Below, piece by piece: positions 1 through 11,560 of a stretch of 64,000 nucleotides of DNA. A model generated the notes under the pieces. That model worked only from the letters and a program-made list of their open reading frames with translations, made no database searches and was not told the origin of the DNA. Source of the DNA: Flammulina velutipes (lineage: Eukaryota; Basidiomycota; Agaricomycetes; Agaricales; Physalacriaceae); assembly GCA_011800155.1 (NCBI GenBank), contig JAALGH010000011.1:372001-436000 (forward strand), given 5' to 3'. Within the stretch, counting starts at the first letter, position 1. The number at the start of each line of letters is the position of its first letter. The translations under genes were made by a program, and so were the position numbers.

Positions 1-1823
1 CGCCGTACGAAAGCCCGCGCCGCAGTCTCCGAGTCAGTGGAATCTCCTTCATAGCCGTACTTGGTCGGACTCTCCAGCGGCATCAAATGGGGTAGAGGCG
101 TTGACTGCGAGGAGTTCGACTGCGACTGCGATTCTTCCATAGTCATTTGATTGAATTGTCCGGACACGTCCGAGTAGCGGGCGTCGTCCCGAGTCGGCGT
201 CGCGTAAGGTTGTTGAGGTGGTCGAGGCGCTTGTCGTTGAGGCGTAAGAGTGCCATTGTCCGTAATGGGACGTGTTCCCTCTTGTCCGCCGAGCCGCCCA
301 TTCTGTAACCGAGACTGCAGTGGAGGATAGCTTGCCGGGGGAGGCATGGGCGGCAGCTGGTACTGGGGAGGAATTTTGGCCGGTGGACGGCTGGGTTGCT
401 GGGTAGAATTCGTGGAAGTGGATCCCGACGACATCCCCGTATATTGGGGAGAAATACCTCCAGAATGCTGAGACGATCCGGTGGCCTGAGGCTGCAGCAT
501 GCTGGTTGAGTACTGAGAGTACCCAGTTGATTGTGGTTGCAGTTGTGACGCTGATCCAGAAGATGTTGAGGTATAGGCGTTCGCTGGCTGACGTTGTTGT
601 TGCTGATGAGATTGGAACTGAGATGGTGGAGGCACTGAACGGGGTTCCGACCTCGAAGGCGCCGAAGGCATGGGAGGAGCGGGATTGGACATGGACGGCA
701 TTGATGCATAGGTCGGTATAGATGGCCCGTTGGTCGGACCGGATATCGATGGCATGGTGGGATGGCTCTGTAACGAGGATGGATTCCTCGTGTGCTGAAC
801 AGGTGGCGCAGGCATCGTCCTTTTCTCTCTCCGTTTCTTCTCTATGATCTCTTCTTCTCTGCGCCTGAATTCTTCCTGCTGTTCACGCCGCCTGACATCC
901 ACCGATGGCTCTGGAGCGTAGACGACGGTATGTGATGAACCGTTCTGTGCTGAACTGGCTGCTGTCCTTGCTGCCTCCAGTGCTGTCTCCTTCTGGCTTT
1001 TAACATATCGGCTCGAGCTAGCGGCCGCTCGTACGTTCTCCATGACCGCATCTTTCTGTTGTTGATTCTGTGACGAGTACGAGGAGGTGGCTGCCTGCCG
1101 TGCAGATTGAAGTGCCGCATCTCGTTTGGCAGCGGACGCAGCGTGGCTCGCAGATGAATATTTCTGCGACATTTGTTGAGGCGGTATTGATTCTGCAGGT
1201 GGCGGACGAAACGGTGGCATCGATGTCGGCGGGGGATATGGCGCGTCACTGCCGTATTTCCTTCTCCAGTCCTCTTGCCTCGCTATAAGCGCATCCTTCA
1301 GGCTACTCAACCTCTCCAAGATCTTTTCGCCATTCTGTACCCAGCTCTCAGTTAGATTCGTCAATCGCAATTAACCAGCACGCACCTTTCCCAGAGCCAA
1401 TCTCTGTTCGCGAGTCAGTTTCTCTCCATAGTCGCAATGCGCTGGTACCCTTTCCAGTGCATACTTCGCCGCCACGCCATACGCCACAAACGCGTTCTCA
1501 ATGTCTCCAGCTGCTTCTTGCTCCTGTGCTTGCAGTCGAAAAGAGTCCGCTGATTTCAACAGTGTCTTGAGAGGAATGCGTGGGTCACTCTCGGGGATCT
1601 CAGTGAGAGAGTTGAGATGCGCAATAGTAGCTGGTGGTCGTGGCCGTCCATTCGCCATCGTCGCCGTACTCGATGAGGAATTCTTGGGCGCAGCATTCAT
1701 AAAGGTGGAGGCGGTGCTTCTACTCGACGATGCTCCATTAACGTTTGTGTACAAGTTGGATGAGTAGTTGGTCGCAGGGTTATAACTCGTTGTCGTCGTC
1801 GTCGCTGTCGTCGTCGAGGGCAT
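1..1823 (-). CDS. AMSH/STAM-binding-protein-like deubiquitinase, 5' part (runs off window start)
   Basis: Only the front part is present; the gene continues past base 1. Exon 1 (1386-1823) encodes a Ser/Thr-rich start and then a USP8-dimerisation/MIT-like helical domain (about residues 75-146; core SADSFRLQAQEQ and YALERVP). A 51-base intron (1335-1385, GT..AG) keeps the frame. The next exon starts NGEKILERL and runs without a stop to base 1 as a long Pro/Gln/Ser-rich linker. In fungal AMSH-like proteins such a linker separates the N-terminal domain from a C-terminal JAMM metalloprotease that trims Lys63-linked ubiquitin at endosomes. The JAMM domain is not visible here, so the enzymatic call rests on the N-terminal half only. 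The other candidate is a protein that has just the USP8-dimer domain. The start at 1823 is the first ATG of the frame and is divergent from the esterase gene 280 bases away. Confidence 0.75.
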
Positions 1824-2104
1824 TACCGACGACCGTCAGGAAGCAAGAGCATACTGGCCGGTCCTCCCAATTCACGTGGTGATTATTAATCCGACTCCAT
1901 TTTGGGACTGCTTAACGAGATGTGGCGCACGCTTTCATTCATCTCGATGTCCGAAATCAGATAAATCAGAAATGCCCGGCAATCGAACTGAAGTCCACTA
2001 CGGAGGCTTGTCCGAGTGTTATAATAAGTCATATCACTGGTGGCACAGATAATGATGCTGATTGAACCTTAATACATCTTTCCCAGTGACTACTATCAAC
2101 CCAA

Positions 2105-4385
2105 ATGTTACTCTCTGTGCTTGTACTCAGACTCTTCGGTTTCCTATTTAGCTCTACAGCTCCCCTTCTTACTGTGGACTTGGGCTATGCAAAATATCAA
2201 GGACTTTACGACGACGCATCTCATATCACCTCTTTCCTTGGGATTCGCTATGCTGCTTCTCCTGAAGGTGAGAAGGTCAAGCTCTCGCCTGTACCTAATA
2301 CGTATATGTATTCCGACAGGCCCTCTAAGATGGAGAGCACCTCGAAGGCCAACTCGCACTAACACTGTGCAAGTGGCCACCCGTCACCCACCGACCTGTT
2401 TGCAAGGCGTGTTAGGCGCCTCCGATCACAATCCAGCTCTGGGGAAGCAGGCTATCATAGCTAAACATGAGTCAAACAACAAACTCGAAGGCGAGTCGGA
2501 GGATTGCCTTTTCCTAAAGTGAGGCTTTCCATTGAATCTCAAATAGGTATCCGTTGAAACTTGTTATGCAGCGTTTTCACGCCAGGAATGACTCCCAACG
2601 TTGTAAGTCCTGGGCCGCTACTGCCGGTTGTAGTCTGGATACATGGCGGAGGGTGAGCTCTGTCAGTGTCTCCTTGTGCCTTGCTAGCGCTCTGATCCCA
2701 TGATTATCAGGTATGCTATGGGTAAAGGCGAGACATCTGCAAATGATCTCATCCGAGCTTCGGGTGAAGGCGCTATCGTAGTAGCCGTTCAATATCGGCT
2801 CGGTTTATTTGGGTTCCTATCAGGACAGACTGTGAAAGATGACGGGGAACTCAACGTTGGTTTACGTCCGTGCCCACTACGCGGTTTATCGATTCATCGA
2901 CTAAACGTGCTACAGTCGATCAACAGTTCGCGTTGAAGTGGGTTCAAGAGCATGTAAGTGCTCTGCTATACTACTATGTCTTCTAGACTTCAAGCTAATG
3001 ATGCTGCGAAGATCGTCAAATTTGGAGGCGATCCAAAACAGGTGACGATATGGGGACAGTCGGCAGGTATGGTCGTCAACTTTGGCTCAAGTTCGGAGGC
3101 GAACTAACTTCTCCATATATAGGAGCGGGATCTGTACTACAACATATAATCGCAAACGATGGTCGTACATCACCGCCCTTATTCAAGAGAGCAATAACAG
3201 GCTCGACGTATCTCCCGTCGCAGTACCTGTACAATGACGAAATTCCAGAGGTTTGTTTCCTGCACACATACAGCACCTTGACTTATTAATACTGGCAGTT
3301 CTGGTATAATCGCGTGATTCGCGAAGCAGGGTAAGTGCTACTCCAGTGTCTCTTTGAATCGATACGACACTGAAACCTGCAGTTGTACTTCACTGGAATG
3401 CTTGCGCCGACTCGACGTGACCAACCTGCAAAGGATCAATATCGCCGTGGGCGCACAGGCGTTGTACGGCACGTTGAACTTTGTTCCCGTCGTAGATGGG
3501 ATTTTCATAACTCAGAGACCATCTGAGGCTTTGAGAAAAGGGAGAGTGAACGGGGTACCTTTTTCGCCTTGCATCGACAGAACCCCGTTCTGACCATCTT
3601 GTCATCTAGATATCACTGTTGGCTACTACAGTGACGGATGAGGGTTCCCCGTTCGTACGGCGTGGTGTTGATGACGCTCGTCAATATCTACAAGATCTTT
3701 TCCCTCGTCTGAGCAACAATCATACCACGGCTGCTGGATTATTGTATGCTCCGCTTGGCGATGCTAGGTCTCAAGCAGTGGCAATCATGCACGAGAGTAT
3801 GAATTCCGGTCAATACTAATACGATGAGTTGACGCCTCACAACTTAGGCATCTTTATATGTCCGACTTATCATCTTCTACGAGCTTTTGGTGGCGCGATA
3901 GCTTACAAGGTATGCTCAAATCAATTGCGCCACACATTTATACAGCCTGATATTCAATAACAGGGCCAGTTTGCTATACCCCCGGCCCTTCATGGGTACG
4001 ATGTATCATACATCTTCCCCGAGTAAGCATGCTTTATATCTATCACTATGACCATACTTACAATCACTAGGAGCCATGGCCCAAGGGAATACAACAATAC
4101 TGATTTCCTTCACGCATATCTGGGATCTGTCATGACATATGTTCTCGCTGGGGACCCCAATCATACCATCGGAGAGACGATCACGCCGAGATGGGAAGAA
4201 CACTCCATCACGCAGAAAAGTATGGTTTTCAATAGGACGGAGAACGGCGAACCGTGGATCCATTCGGTTTCTGCGCCACCAGATATCATTACTCGTTGCG
4301 CGTGAGTATATTCGTATCATCATCAAGTGTGTTCTGACTCTAGTACAGCTTCTGGCAAAGTGTTAGCACAGAAACGGGGCAGTGA
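2105..4385 (+). CDS. Type B carboxylesterase/lipase
   Basis: Multi-exon gene of the alpha/beta-hydrolase carboxylesterase type B family, which hydrolyses ester bonds and is commonly secreted in fungi. A hydrophobic N-terminus (MLLSVLVLRLFGFLFSS) looks like a signal peptide. Family landmarks follow in order: FLGIRYA, PLRWRAP, ESEDCLFLNVF, the oxyanion-hole segment VVWIHGGGY, VAVQYRLGLFGFL, and the nucleophile elbow WGQSAG (Ser). The later exons read through GTLNFVPVVDG, a plausible acid region, and SHGPREYNNTDFLHAYLGS, which has a conserved-looking His. The final exon is short and gives AFWQSVSTETGQ-stop. About ten introns of 50-60 bases all have GT..AG borders and restore the frame. One junction (NVVDQQFAL) is two residues shorter than the usual NxGLxDQ. 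The 3' end converges on the next gene at a distance of 185 bases. Confidence 0.88.
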
Positions 4386-4570
4386 ATTACCTTTCAAGTT
4401 AGTTGCGATCATCTCAAGAGAATATCGGACACATGTATACTTGAATAATGTCATTGGGCTACGGCGGAATTATACACGCCTTCAACAATGAACATATATA
4501 CGCAAGCTTCTACCATCCTCTTTTCAAATGTTCCATCCATGGCCTGGTAGTAATACCACCAGGCGGATCA

Positions 4571-5743
4571 CTAGAACAATAACTTGTGAGTCAGTCTCAA
4601 CGACCCCACACCGCCCTTGCCAGTCTTGTTTCCCAAGGTCCGACTAGGAGTAGGCATAACCGCAACTTCTAGAATGAACAGACATATCAGAGACGATACC
4701 AAAGAGAAGATGAAGGAATGGACGTACCATCCTCGGGTATCATGTATAGCTCTCTCTTCGCGAATCTAGCCACCTGCAGATGGGGACTCATCGAAGAGAA
4801 AAGCCGTTTCGTCGAACTCGTAGGAGTGCCTCTGGGACTTGCGTTCTTGTTAGTAGTAGCGGTTGATCCTGATATGCCCGCATTGAGGATAGACGCCAGC
4901 CCGCCAGAAAACGAAGGAGACGCAGAAATACCAAGAGGCTCCTCGGAAGGGGCGTCAGGGATATCCAGCTTGAGCATCAGCTCTAAAGCCGGGCAGGATG
5001 CGGCAAGACCATCGAGGTATGCATCCAAATAGCTCATAGGGCTGTCTGGCGCCGTGGAGGAAATCCCGACTCCATTTAATATCGACGCCATCGACCCGCT
5101 GCCAGATGAGGCCAATTTACCACTAAACCATCCCTCCAGTACCGGACTCGGAGGTTCCTTTGGAAGCAGGTGGCAGTCGCCATTATATGGCCACCCGGAC
5201 ACCGAGGAGAGACCAAAGCTCTCACTCGGACCTACAACTGTTCCAGCAATTGAGATGGAGGTTGTGCTTCGAGACGACGGTAAGCCCAGACCGAGCTGGG
5301 ATCGGAACCCTGGAGGAGAGAATGACGATCCTAGAGAGGAGAGGTTCGAAGATATCGACGTCGACGAGGGGAGGAGACCAAAACTGAAGCTTGGGCAGGC
5401 TGGACTAGCCAGAGCTGTTTGTAGAGATTGTGTTGTCCGCGTGTTGTTGAGAGTATTGGGACCGAGTCCTGGAGGTCCGTACGGAGTAAAATAATCAGAC
5501 TGCATGAAATGCGTAGGGGCTAGTTTCGGATCTGAATCGAAACGTTCCAAGGAGGAAGGCGAAGCTGGAGCATGTATGGAGGAGGGTTCGTCCAGCGATG
5601 AGGCGTTTGGTGCACAGAGAGTTCGTATATCGTAAGAAGTCTGGCCTGCAGATGTATACTGCGTGGGATGAGTAGATGTTCTAGGAGTAATATCACAAAC
5701 TATAGCTCACCGTGAAGGAGGGTCTACCAGAGACGAATTGCAT
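4571..5743 (-). CDS. Ser/Pro/Gly-rich protein of unknown function
   Basis: I do not recognise this gene. The model has a tiny first exon (5711-5743, MQFVSGRPSFT), a 52-base intron ending CCCACGCAG, a long second exon down to 4728, a 59-base intron (4669-4727) and a last exon 4571-4668 ending VGSLRLTHKLLF-stop. The protein is about 350 residues and largely low complexity (Ser, Pro, Gly, Leu). It has a twofold internal motif, SMASILNGVGISS and GLASILNAGISGS, about 65 residues apart, and a more ordered stretch between them (MSYLDAYLDGLAAS, then LELMLKLDIP). No signal peptide, membrane segment or enzyme motif is visible. The composition suggests a disordered regulatory or scaffold protein; this is inference. 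The long in-frame coding stretch and matching splice signals make it a real gene. Confidence 0.65.
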
Positions 5744-6094
5744 GTTGAATAAAGGTGATAGAAGAAAAGTTGATGAAGAATAAAATCAAAGGAGACGAGC
5801 CAGTCGTCGTAGTTAGAAAGAGAGAGTTGTCGATCGTTGGGCATTGGATCGCGTTTAAGCACGGGAATGCCGGCCCGAGTTCCGCAACAGCTAATTAAAT
5901 AGTCGTCGGGAGACGAATACTGTCTCTAAAATTATCACTGATATTCAAGCCCACTTGTACTTATCGAATGTATTTTTGAGAGTTTTTTGGTGCTCTTCAA
6001 AGCGTGAGGGAGGTGTGGCGGTCGAACGAATATGTTCGAGTGCTAAATAGTCTTACCTCGGTCCTAGCTCTCAATCAAGCACCACCAATACTTG
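5744..6094. other. Divergent intergenic region, nothing recognised
   Basis: This 351-base stretch lies between two gene starts that face away from each other, so it should hold both promoters. It contains an A-rich segment near 5770-5800 but no clear TATA box, repeat or RNA gene. Confidence 0.5.
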
Positions 6095-7809
6095 ATGCTC
6101 TTTCAACAAACCAACGGAATAGAATTACACTCTGAGGTGAAAAATCCGTGGGCAGCAAGAAAACAAGTGCGCAACATCTTTCCCGAATTGTGTTTGGCTA
6201 CTCAAACGGACCCAGACCGCTTTTCTTGACTGGTGCCAGAACAACGACATTATCATCGATGACCGTCTCGCTATCGTAGTCGACAACAACGGCCAAGTTA
6301 GCGTGCACTCGAATGGGCCAGACATAGAACCGTTTACGAGTGGTACGCTCATTTTCAACTCAAAGGCTGCTCATCAATTTTCAGTTGCCCAGATCCCAAA
6401 AAATGCTGTCTTGTCTGTGAAATCTTCCGGAATACATGAACTGCAAAAGATGGATGTTGTCGGACGAGAAGCGCAGCTCGCATTGGCGTTGGCGCTTTAC
6501 ATCGAAATGTACGTTGTTTCTTCCTCACCTATTTAAAGGTTAAACTGGAGTCTAGGGAGAAGCGCGAGTTCTCACCCTGGCATGGATACTTACAGTCGCT
6601 ACCCACTGAAGTCGTCGACATCCCGATATTTTGGCCGCCAGACGATGAAGCCATCCGCCTATACCGACATACCGAAATCGAACGGATACTAAACGCTCGG
6701 GATGGGTCAGGTCTGACCATGCTGGTGCGTCCTTTTCTGTGTCCCTCCCCGTAGGCCCACGTTTTTACAGGAAGCGTTACATTCCTTCTACGAGAGAACT
6801 GTAGTATCTGTTGCCAAAATCTATTTAAACTGCGAGCCATCCTTCAAGGACTTTGCCCATGCTTTCTCCTTGGTCTCTTCAAGAGCATTCCTCGTCGACG
6901 CGTATCATGGGCTATCCATGGTTCCCATCGCCGATGCGTACGTGCCGCCTTTTTTCGACGCGCCGATTTCGCTCACATCTCGCAGATTCAATCATTCACA
7001 AGAAAACCACGTTCATCTCGAGGTGAGTCTCAGAAGAAAGTCCTTCCATATAATCCAACTGACCAATATCCAGAGCGAGTACGATGTTTGTCCTGAATGC
7101 GGCGCACTCCAGCAGTGTCCCCACGACTCTCCCCCACCTGAATCTGAATTCGGAATAGATTCGACGCCAGAACCAACGTACTTTGAGATGGTCACGAATA
7201 CAGTCGTCCCGCCAGGAGAGGTCTTCAATACTTACGGCGAAGATCTCAGCAACGCCGAGCTCCTCGTACGCTACGGTTTCATGTCGGATGTGAACGAAAA
7301 CGACCGGGTGTCTTGGGAGATACCAGTGGACGCGCATCGTGGGGTGCAATCGGATCTGGATCTATCAACATTGGAGGAGGCAGAGTTGGTTCACATTCAC
7401 GAAGGCTCCAAACCCGAGTGGTACATCAACAGCGATGGCATCCTCTCCCACTCTCTGTTTCTACACATCGCTGGTCATCTTGAGCAACAGGAAGTTGACG
7501 CGCTTTTGGAACCTGGGAATTTGGCATACAAGGGTATCGCCGCCCGTGTAGTGGAATGGTGTGAGCAGCGGAAGAATCAGCTGGCGGACGTGGGTCATAT
7601 TGACTTGGATGTAAGTCGTCCAAGTTCTTCCTCGTTGGACGCTGTTTATCGCCTTCTGCAGCACGCTTCGTCTCATGTCAAGTGGGTCACTTTACAAATT
7701 ATTAGCGAAGTCGCTATTCTAGAGGGCGGCATATCTAGATGGTCTGATGGTACGTCGAACTCGCAAAGAGACATATACCCCCAAGTCTTAAGTACACTTT
7801 TTAGATTGA
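6095..7809 (+). CDS. SET-domain protein lysine methyltransferase (SETD6/Rkm-like)
   Basis: SET-domain protein of the split, Rubisco-LSMT/SETD6 type, which methylates lysines of non-histone proteins with S-adenosylmethionine. The N-terminal segment FLDWCQNND is followed by VAQIPKNAVLSVKSSG (SET start), a helical insert (iSET) with WHGYLQSLP and IFWPPDDE, then SSRAFLVDAYHG, DAFNHS (the NH motif) and a late NTYGEDLSNAELLVRYGF, which matches the end of a SET domain. A substrate-binding C-terminal part follows (NQLADVG, VAILEGG). The likely start is ATG 6095, joined through a 49-base intron (6167-6215). The last intron ends at 7804 and the stop lies in ATTGA at 7805-7809, giving SRWSDD-stop. An unspliced frame continues to 7940, but that stretch carries the CCAAT and TATA boxes of the next gene, so I prefer the shorter end. 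The exact substrate is unknown. Confidence 0.82.
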
Positions 7810-7826
7810 ACTACGTACAGTTACAG

Positions 7827-7980
7827 TATGACCAAATGAAAGACGGCATCGCGGAAGACATTCGGCTGTTTGCGTCAGCCAATCGCAGAATTGCGCGGTG
7901 CCAAATTGCCTCATCAAATCCTGAGCCGAAAACTATATAAGCCCTGGAGACAAAGCCCGAGTCGTTTTTGCTCCTCTCCG
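7827..7980 (+). promoter_or_regulatory. Core promoter of ferric reductase A (CCAAT + TATA)
   Basis: A CCAAT box at 7879-7883 and a TATATAA box at 7934-7940 lie just downstream of the SET gene stop. A pyrimidine-rich tract with TTTGCTC (7967-7973) follows where transcription would begin. The block is almost identical to 29799-29950 in front of ferric reductase B, which argues for conserved promoter function. Sequence similarity between the two copies begins close to 7827. Confidence 0.7.
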
Positions 7981-8022
7981 TTCCCCTCCATCTTCTGTCT
8001 TCGCTTCCTGTCTCTCTCGACC

Positions 8023-8762
8023 ATGTTTCCTCGTTACATTGGTCTCTTTTGTGCCTCTAGGACGCGACACTTCGTACTTCCTTTGGCAGGCGCATTGGCA
8101 TATCGCAGACATGTTCTAAAGCTCTCGTAGCACCCATTCCCTACAGTATGCTCCAACATCTTCGTCGTCTTCGTTGTGCTTACCTTTCGCCGCTTGGTCA
8201 TCCCTCCCCATCGCCAGCATCCACCAACCAGTTCGTCTCAGCTCAGCTCTATCATCCTCCTGCCCGTCTGCAATTCTCCCTAGCCGTGTCCGCGCGGTTG
8301 TCGGGCATCGTGTACCTGCGTTACAGGTTAGCGTCGCGACCTGAAGGGCCGACGCTGTCTCGTGGACGACATCCAATTGGTCGATGCTATCTTTGGTGTC
8401 TACTACCACTGGTCTCACAGGGAGCAGCATCTCCCAGGACCCCTGCGGCTGTTGACGACCTCCTAGGACCCCTGGTCGAGGCTCCTGTATCGATCCTCTG
8501 ACACAGAATCCGGTTCTCTGGGTGCTACAACTTGATTATGATCTGGGGGTATCTCAACCATCTTCAAATTGCACGCGCATGGCGGTTCCCAGGTCAACCA
8601 GGACTGTAATTACGGCGTGAGCCACGGACGAACTTGGGCGATTTATGGACGAACCGCGGTTGAACCACTGGCCAGATTTAGCTGTATTGTCCTGTTTACT
8701 ACATCCTGCTTCTCCAATAAGAACGTCCTTTTTGACAATCACTGTTCTTTTCGCCCTTCGCC
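8023..8762 (+). other. Long conserved leader of ferric reductase A with short upstream ORF
   Basis: Between the TATA box and the reductase start lie about 800 bases. An ATG at 8023 opens a 35-codon ORF (MFPRYIGLFC start). The same ATG and the beginning of this peptide are kept in copy B at 29990 (pattern MFxRxxGxxxASxTRH), but the frames diverge afterwards. The last 200 bases before the reductase ATG are again strongly similar in both copies. It may be a 5' UTR with upstream ORFs and introns, or a 5' exon I could not connect to the main frame. Confidence 0.45.
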
Positions 8763-11117
8763 ATGGGTTTGATTTGGCTTGACCATCCTGTCGTCTGGCA
8801 CTCCTCAAGGATTCCGAGTGGATATGATTACTCGATGATGACTTTGGAAGAGAGGGCTTTGATGGAATCTAAATGGCATAACGTTGGCACTTTTCAACGC
8901 CGTGAAACCATATCCTGACGGAGATCCCAGTGGTACTCGGCAGATTGGGATTACGGCCAAACGACGCTCGCTTTCTTCTGCACAGGAATTGCTATCGTTT
9001 CACTCTTTAAGATTGTCTTGCGATTACGAGGGAGAAGGTGAATATGTTCCCTCCCGATTGTCATGTACAAACGTTGAACCTCGAGACAGACCGTCAGCCT
9101 CCCGCCCAGTCAGCGTCTTGGATCGCCTCGTAGCTGCGTGCAGATACAGCGCCTCAAGACAATTTCATGTACAGAGATTTCACTGGTACTCGCCCCCACT
9201 CGGCGTTGTCGTTGCGCTTTGTGGAATATTCATGTTCTTGATGGGTATGCGCACTTTCGTTGCCCTTTCTGAAGTCGCGCAGCTAACTTTGTCTTTAGCG
9301 TTAATGCTCTCCGCTCGTCCTTACGACTGGTCGAACCATGCAATGGGACATAGTCCTCCTCTCGCTACTCGAGCAGGCTGGATATCTATTGCCATTATGC
9401 CGTTCATGATGTCAGTCCTCATATATGTATCATGTGGAATACCTCTCTGACGTCTTTCAGTGTCTTCGCAACCAAAGTCAACTTCATTGGCTTACTGACT
9501 GGTGTATCGCACGAAAAACTGCAGGTTTACCATAGGTGGTCTGCCTTCTTCATGTGTAAGCAGCTTCTTTTGTCTTCTTCAATGATGCCCAGGCTGAGTT
9601 CTTGCAGATATCACGTCGCTTGTTCATACGTTCCCATTCATTATCAAAAGCATCGACTTGGGCGAAATGGAGGTGGTATGGGCTACATCCTCGTTTTACT
9701 GGACTGGAGTCGCAGCACTAGTTCCTCAGGTATCTGTGTTATGTTCATCTGTATTTTCACACTCAATAATGCCATGGTTAGACCTACCTCGTCCTCTTGT
9801 CATGGGGCTTCTTCCGGAACCGATACTATGAGATCTTCAAGAAGTACGCCCGAGTTCTTTGCCATCGTCTTCGATAGACTCACTGATTGCTATCATTAGG
9901 CTGCATTATGTGTATGTCTGTCCACTAGACCAGCATCAACAGATGAACTCACTATACCCTCATTAGTGCCGCATCCATCTTCATGGCTGCTCTCTTCATA
10001 CACGTAGATTTCATCCTGACATCTTGGTAATCATCTCTACTTTCTTCCGAAATCCATATCCTCACCACATATTCCATTAGGGACTACTTCTGGGCCGTAG
10101 TCGGACTATATGGCGTGTCCTGGCTCACCCGTATCCTCCGAACGCACTACAACAGCGGCGTAGGCATCCCAGCGATTGTACAAACCCTCCCCGGCGATAT
10201 CATCAAGGTGTCCATCCAAGCCCCGAAGCGCCTGCGATGGTCTCCCGGCCAGCACGTCTTCGTGCGTTTCGTCAACCTTGGCGTCGACTTTTTCAGCTCG
10301 CACCCCTTCACCGTCGCCTCTATCCCGCAAGGAGACGGTCATACTATCGATCTCGTGTTGAAAGTCAAAAAGGGAATCACGCGCAAGCTAGCGAAAGTAG
10401 CTGACGGAAAAGCGGTTCATGCGACGAACGTTCTTGTGGATGGACCCTACGGAGGCTTACCCTTTTCTCTGAAGGACTTTGATACTGTGTTCCTTTTGGC
10501 TGGTGGGAGTGGTAAGTCGTCTTAGCCCATCTGTTAGCGGGTGGTGAATTAATGACTATACCAGGTGCTAGCTTCACTGTACCTCTTCTACTTGACCTGG
10601 TGAAGGGATTCGAGGGTGCAATGGCATGCACTCGTATAGAGTTTATCGTCGCCGTCAAGACTGCTGAGTCTGGCACGTGGATGAAGGGCGATTTAGACAA
10701 TGCTCGCCGACTGGCGGGTGATAAGTTTCATATTCGCATATGTGTGACTGGGGAACCTGCCAACGAGGATAACGACTCATCTTCTATCGTGACTGAAGAG
10801 AAGACGGTGACTCCTTTGGGACGTCCAGACTTACCGCGGATAATTGAGGAGGCTTGTCGTGGTGCGACGGGAAGGATTGCTTTCGCTGGTGAGTGTATCC
10901 TTTTTTGAAGAGAATCTCAATCTGAAACATGGTGGCGTAGCATGTGGTCCTGAATCTCTGTTGTACGATGTCCGCAATGCTGTGGCAGAGTGTCAGTTGG
11001 CTATTGCCGATGGCTTTGGTACCGCTAGAGATGTATACCTTCATACGGAGAACTTTGGGTGCGTGGTTTCTCTTTCCCAATGTTATGGGTTTTGCTCACA
11101 TTCAATGTAGATGGTAA
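8763..11117 (+). CDS. Ferric/cupric reductase, copy A
   Basis: Plasma-membrane metalloreductase of the FRE/NOX family, which passes electrons from NADPH through FAD and two haems to extracellular Fe(III) or Cu(II). About ten short introns separate the exons. The spliced protein shows a first membrane helix (TTLAFFCTGIAIVSLFKIVL), a cytosolic loop, then the ferric-reductase membrane core with haem-ligand histidines (HRW and HTF in one pair, LHYV and FIHV in the other). Next come an FAD-binding segment (SPGQHVFVRF, SSHPFTVASIP), NADPH-binding segments (VDGPYGG, LLAGGSGASFT, ACGPESLLYDV) and the family-typical C-terminal aromatic end HTENFGW-stop. The second exon must start after CCCAG at about 8934; the unspliced frame would stop at once. 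The first donor (AAC|GTTGG) is weak but identical in position in copy B. Exon lengths and phases match copy B throughout, so I see no break in the coding sequence. Confidence 0.9.
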
Positions 11118-11354
11118 TACGAGATGTAGTGCAGCTGTCCTGAAATTTAATGTTCATGTTCATGTTCATGTTCCAACTTTCCAACGTTAGAACGGTAAGG
11201 TGGAGAGGGCTCTCCCGTCCCCTTCGCCTTTCACGTGGATGCCCTACATCTCGCCTTTAAGTTTATATGTGCGGGGATCAAGTTTGCGGATGCTTAAATC
11301 ATGTCCAGCAGACATATGTGTTCCTCGACGTATCGCGACCAGCGGCTGGTGGAC
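11118..11354. other. 3' flank of ferric reductase A with TGTTCA microsatellite
   Basis: A short run of the hexamer TGTTCA (about four units, 11150-11173) follows the stop codon. The remaining sequence resembles the 3' flank of copy B (shared phrase GTCCAGCAGA), showing that the duplication extends about 200 bases past the stop. No gene is seen. Confidence 0.5.
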
Positions 11355-11512
11355 ATTACATTGACTTAGATGTACGTCGCCCGGTTACTTGTTCGTTGCA
11401 TATCGCTTTCTACAGCGCATGTCACTTTACAAACTATCAGCAAGGTCGGAGAGCTGCGTATCCAGATGGTACGTTGGGCATGCGAAGGAAGTCTTACACG
11501 TTTCCAGATTGA
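11355..11512 (+). pseudogene. Remnant of SET-gene 3' exons
   Basis: This piece lines up with 7595-7812, the last exons of the SET-domain gene. It keeps the ATTGACTTAGAT exon end, the following donor, the acceptor TTTCTACAG, the phrase CACTTTACAAA, a shortened exon ending in AGATGGTACG, and the terminal acceptor plus ATTGAACTAC that holds the stop codon. The encoded peptide is only weakly similar and the upstream SET exons are absent, so it cannot make a SET protein. It lies after ferric reductase A just as the parent lies before it, which suggests an old tandem duplication of a SET-end plus reductase unit. Confidence 0.6.
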
Positions 11513-11560
11513 ACTACATACATACAATTATGTATAAACTACAGATTCACTCTTGTTCTT

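Noticed and set aside
7810..7940. Extension of the SET protein to a stop at 7940
   Set aside because: That needs retention of a good intron and would put the CCAAT and TATA boxes of the next gene in coding sequence; the spliced stop at 7807-7809 is also reflected in the remnant at 11508-11512.
8884..9450. Apparent 1-base frameshift in ferric reductase A compared with copy B around 8895-8935
   Set aside because: The difference lies inside the first intron of both copies. When the exon is started after CCCAG the TM-helix frame is open in both, so it is not a coding lesion.
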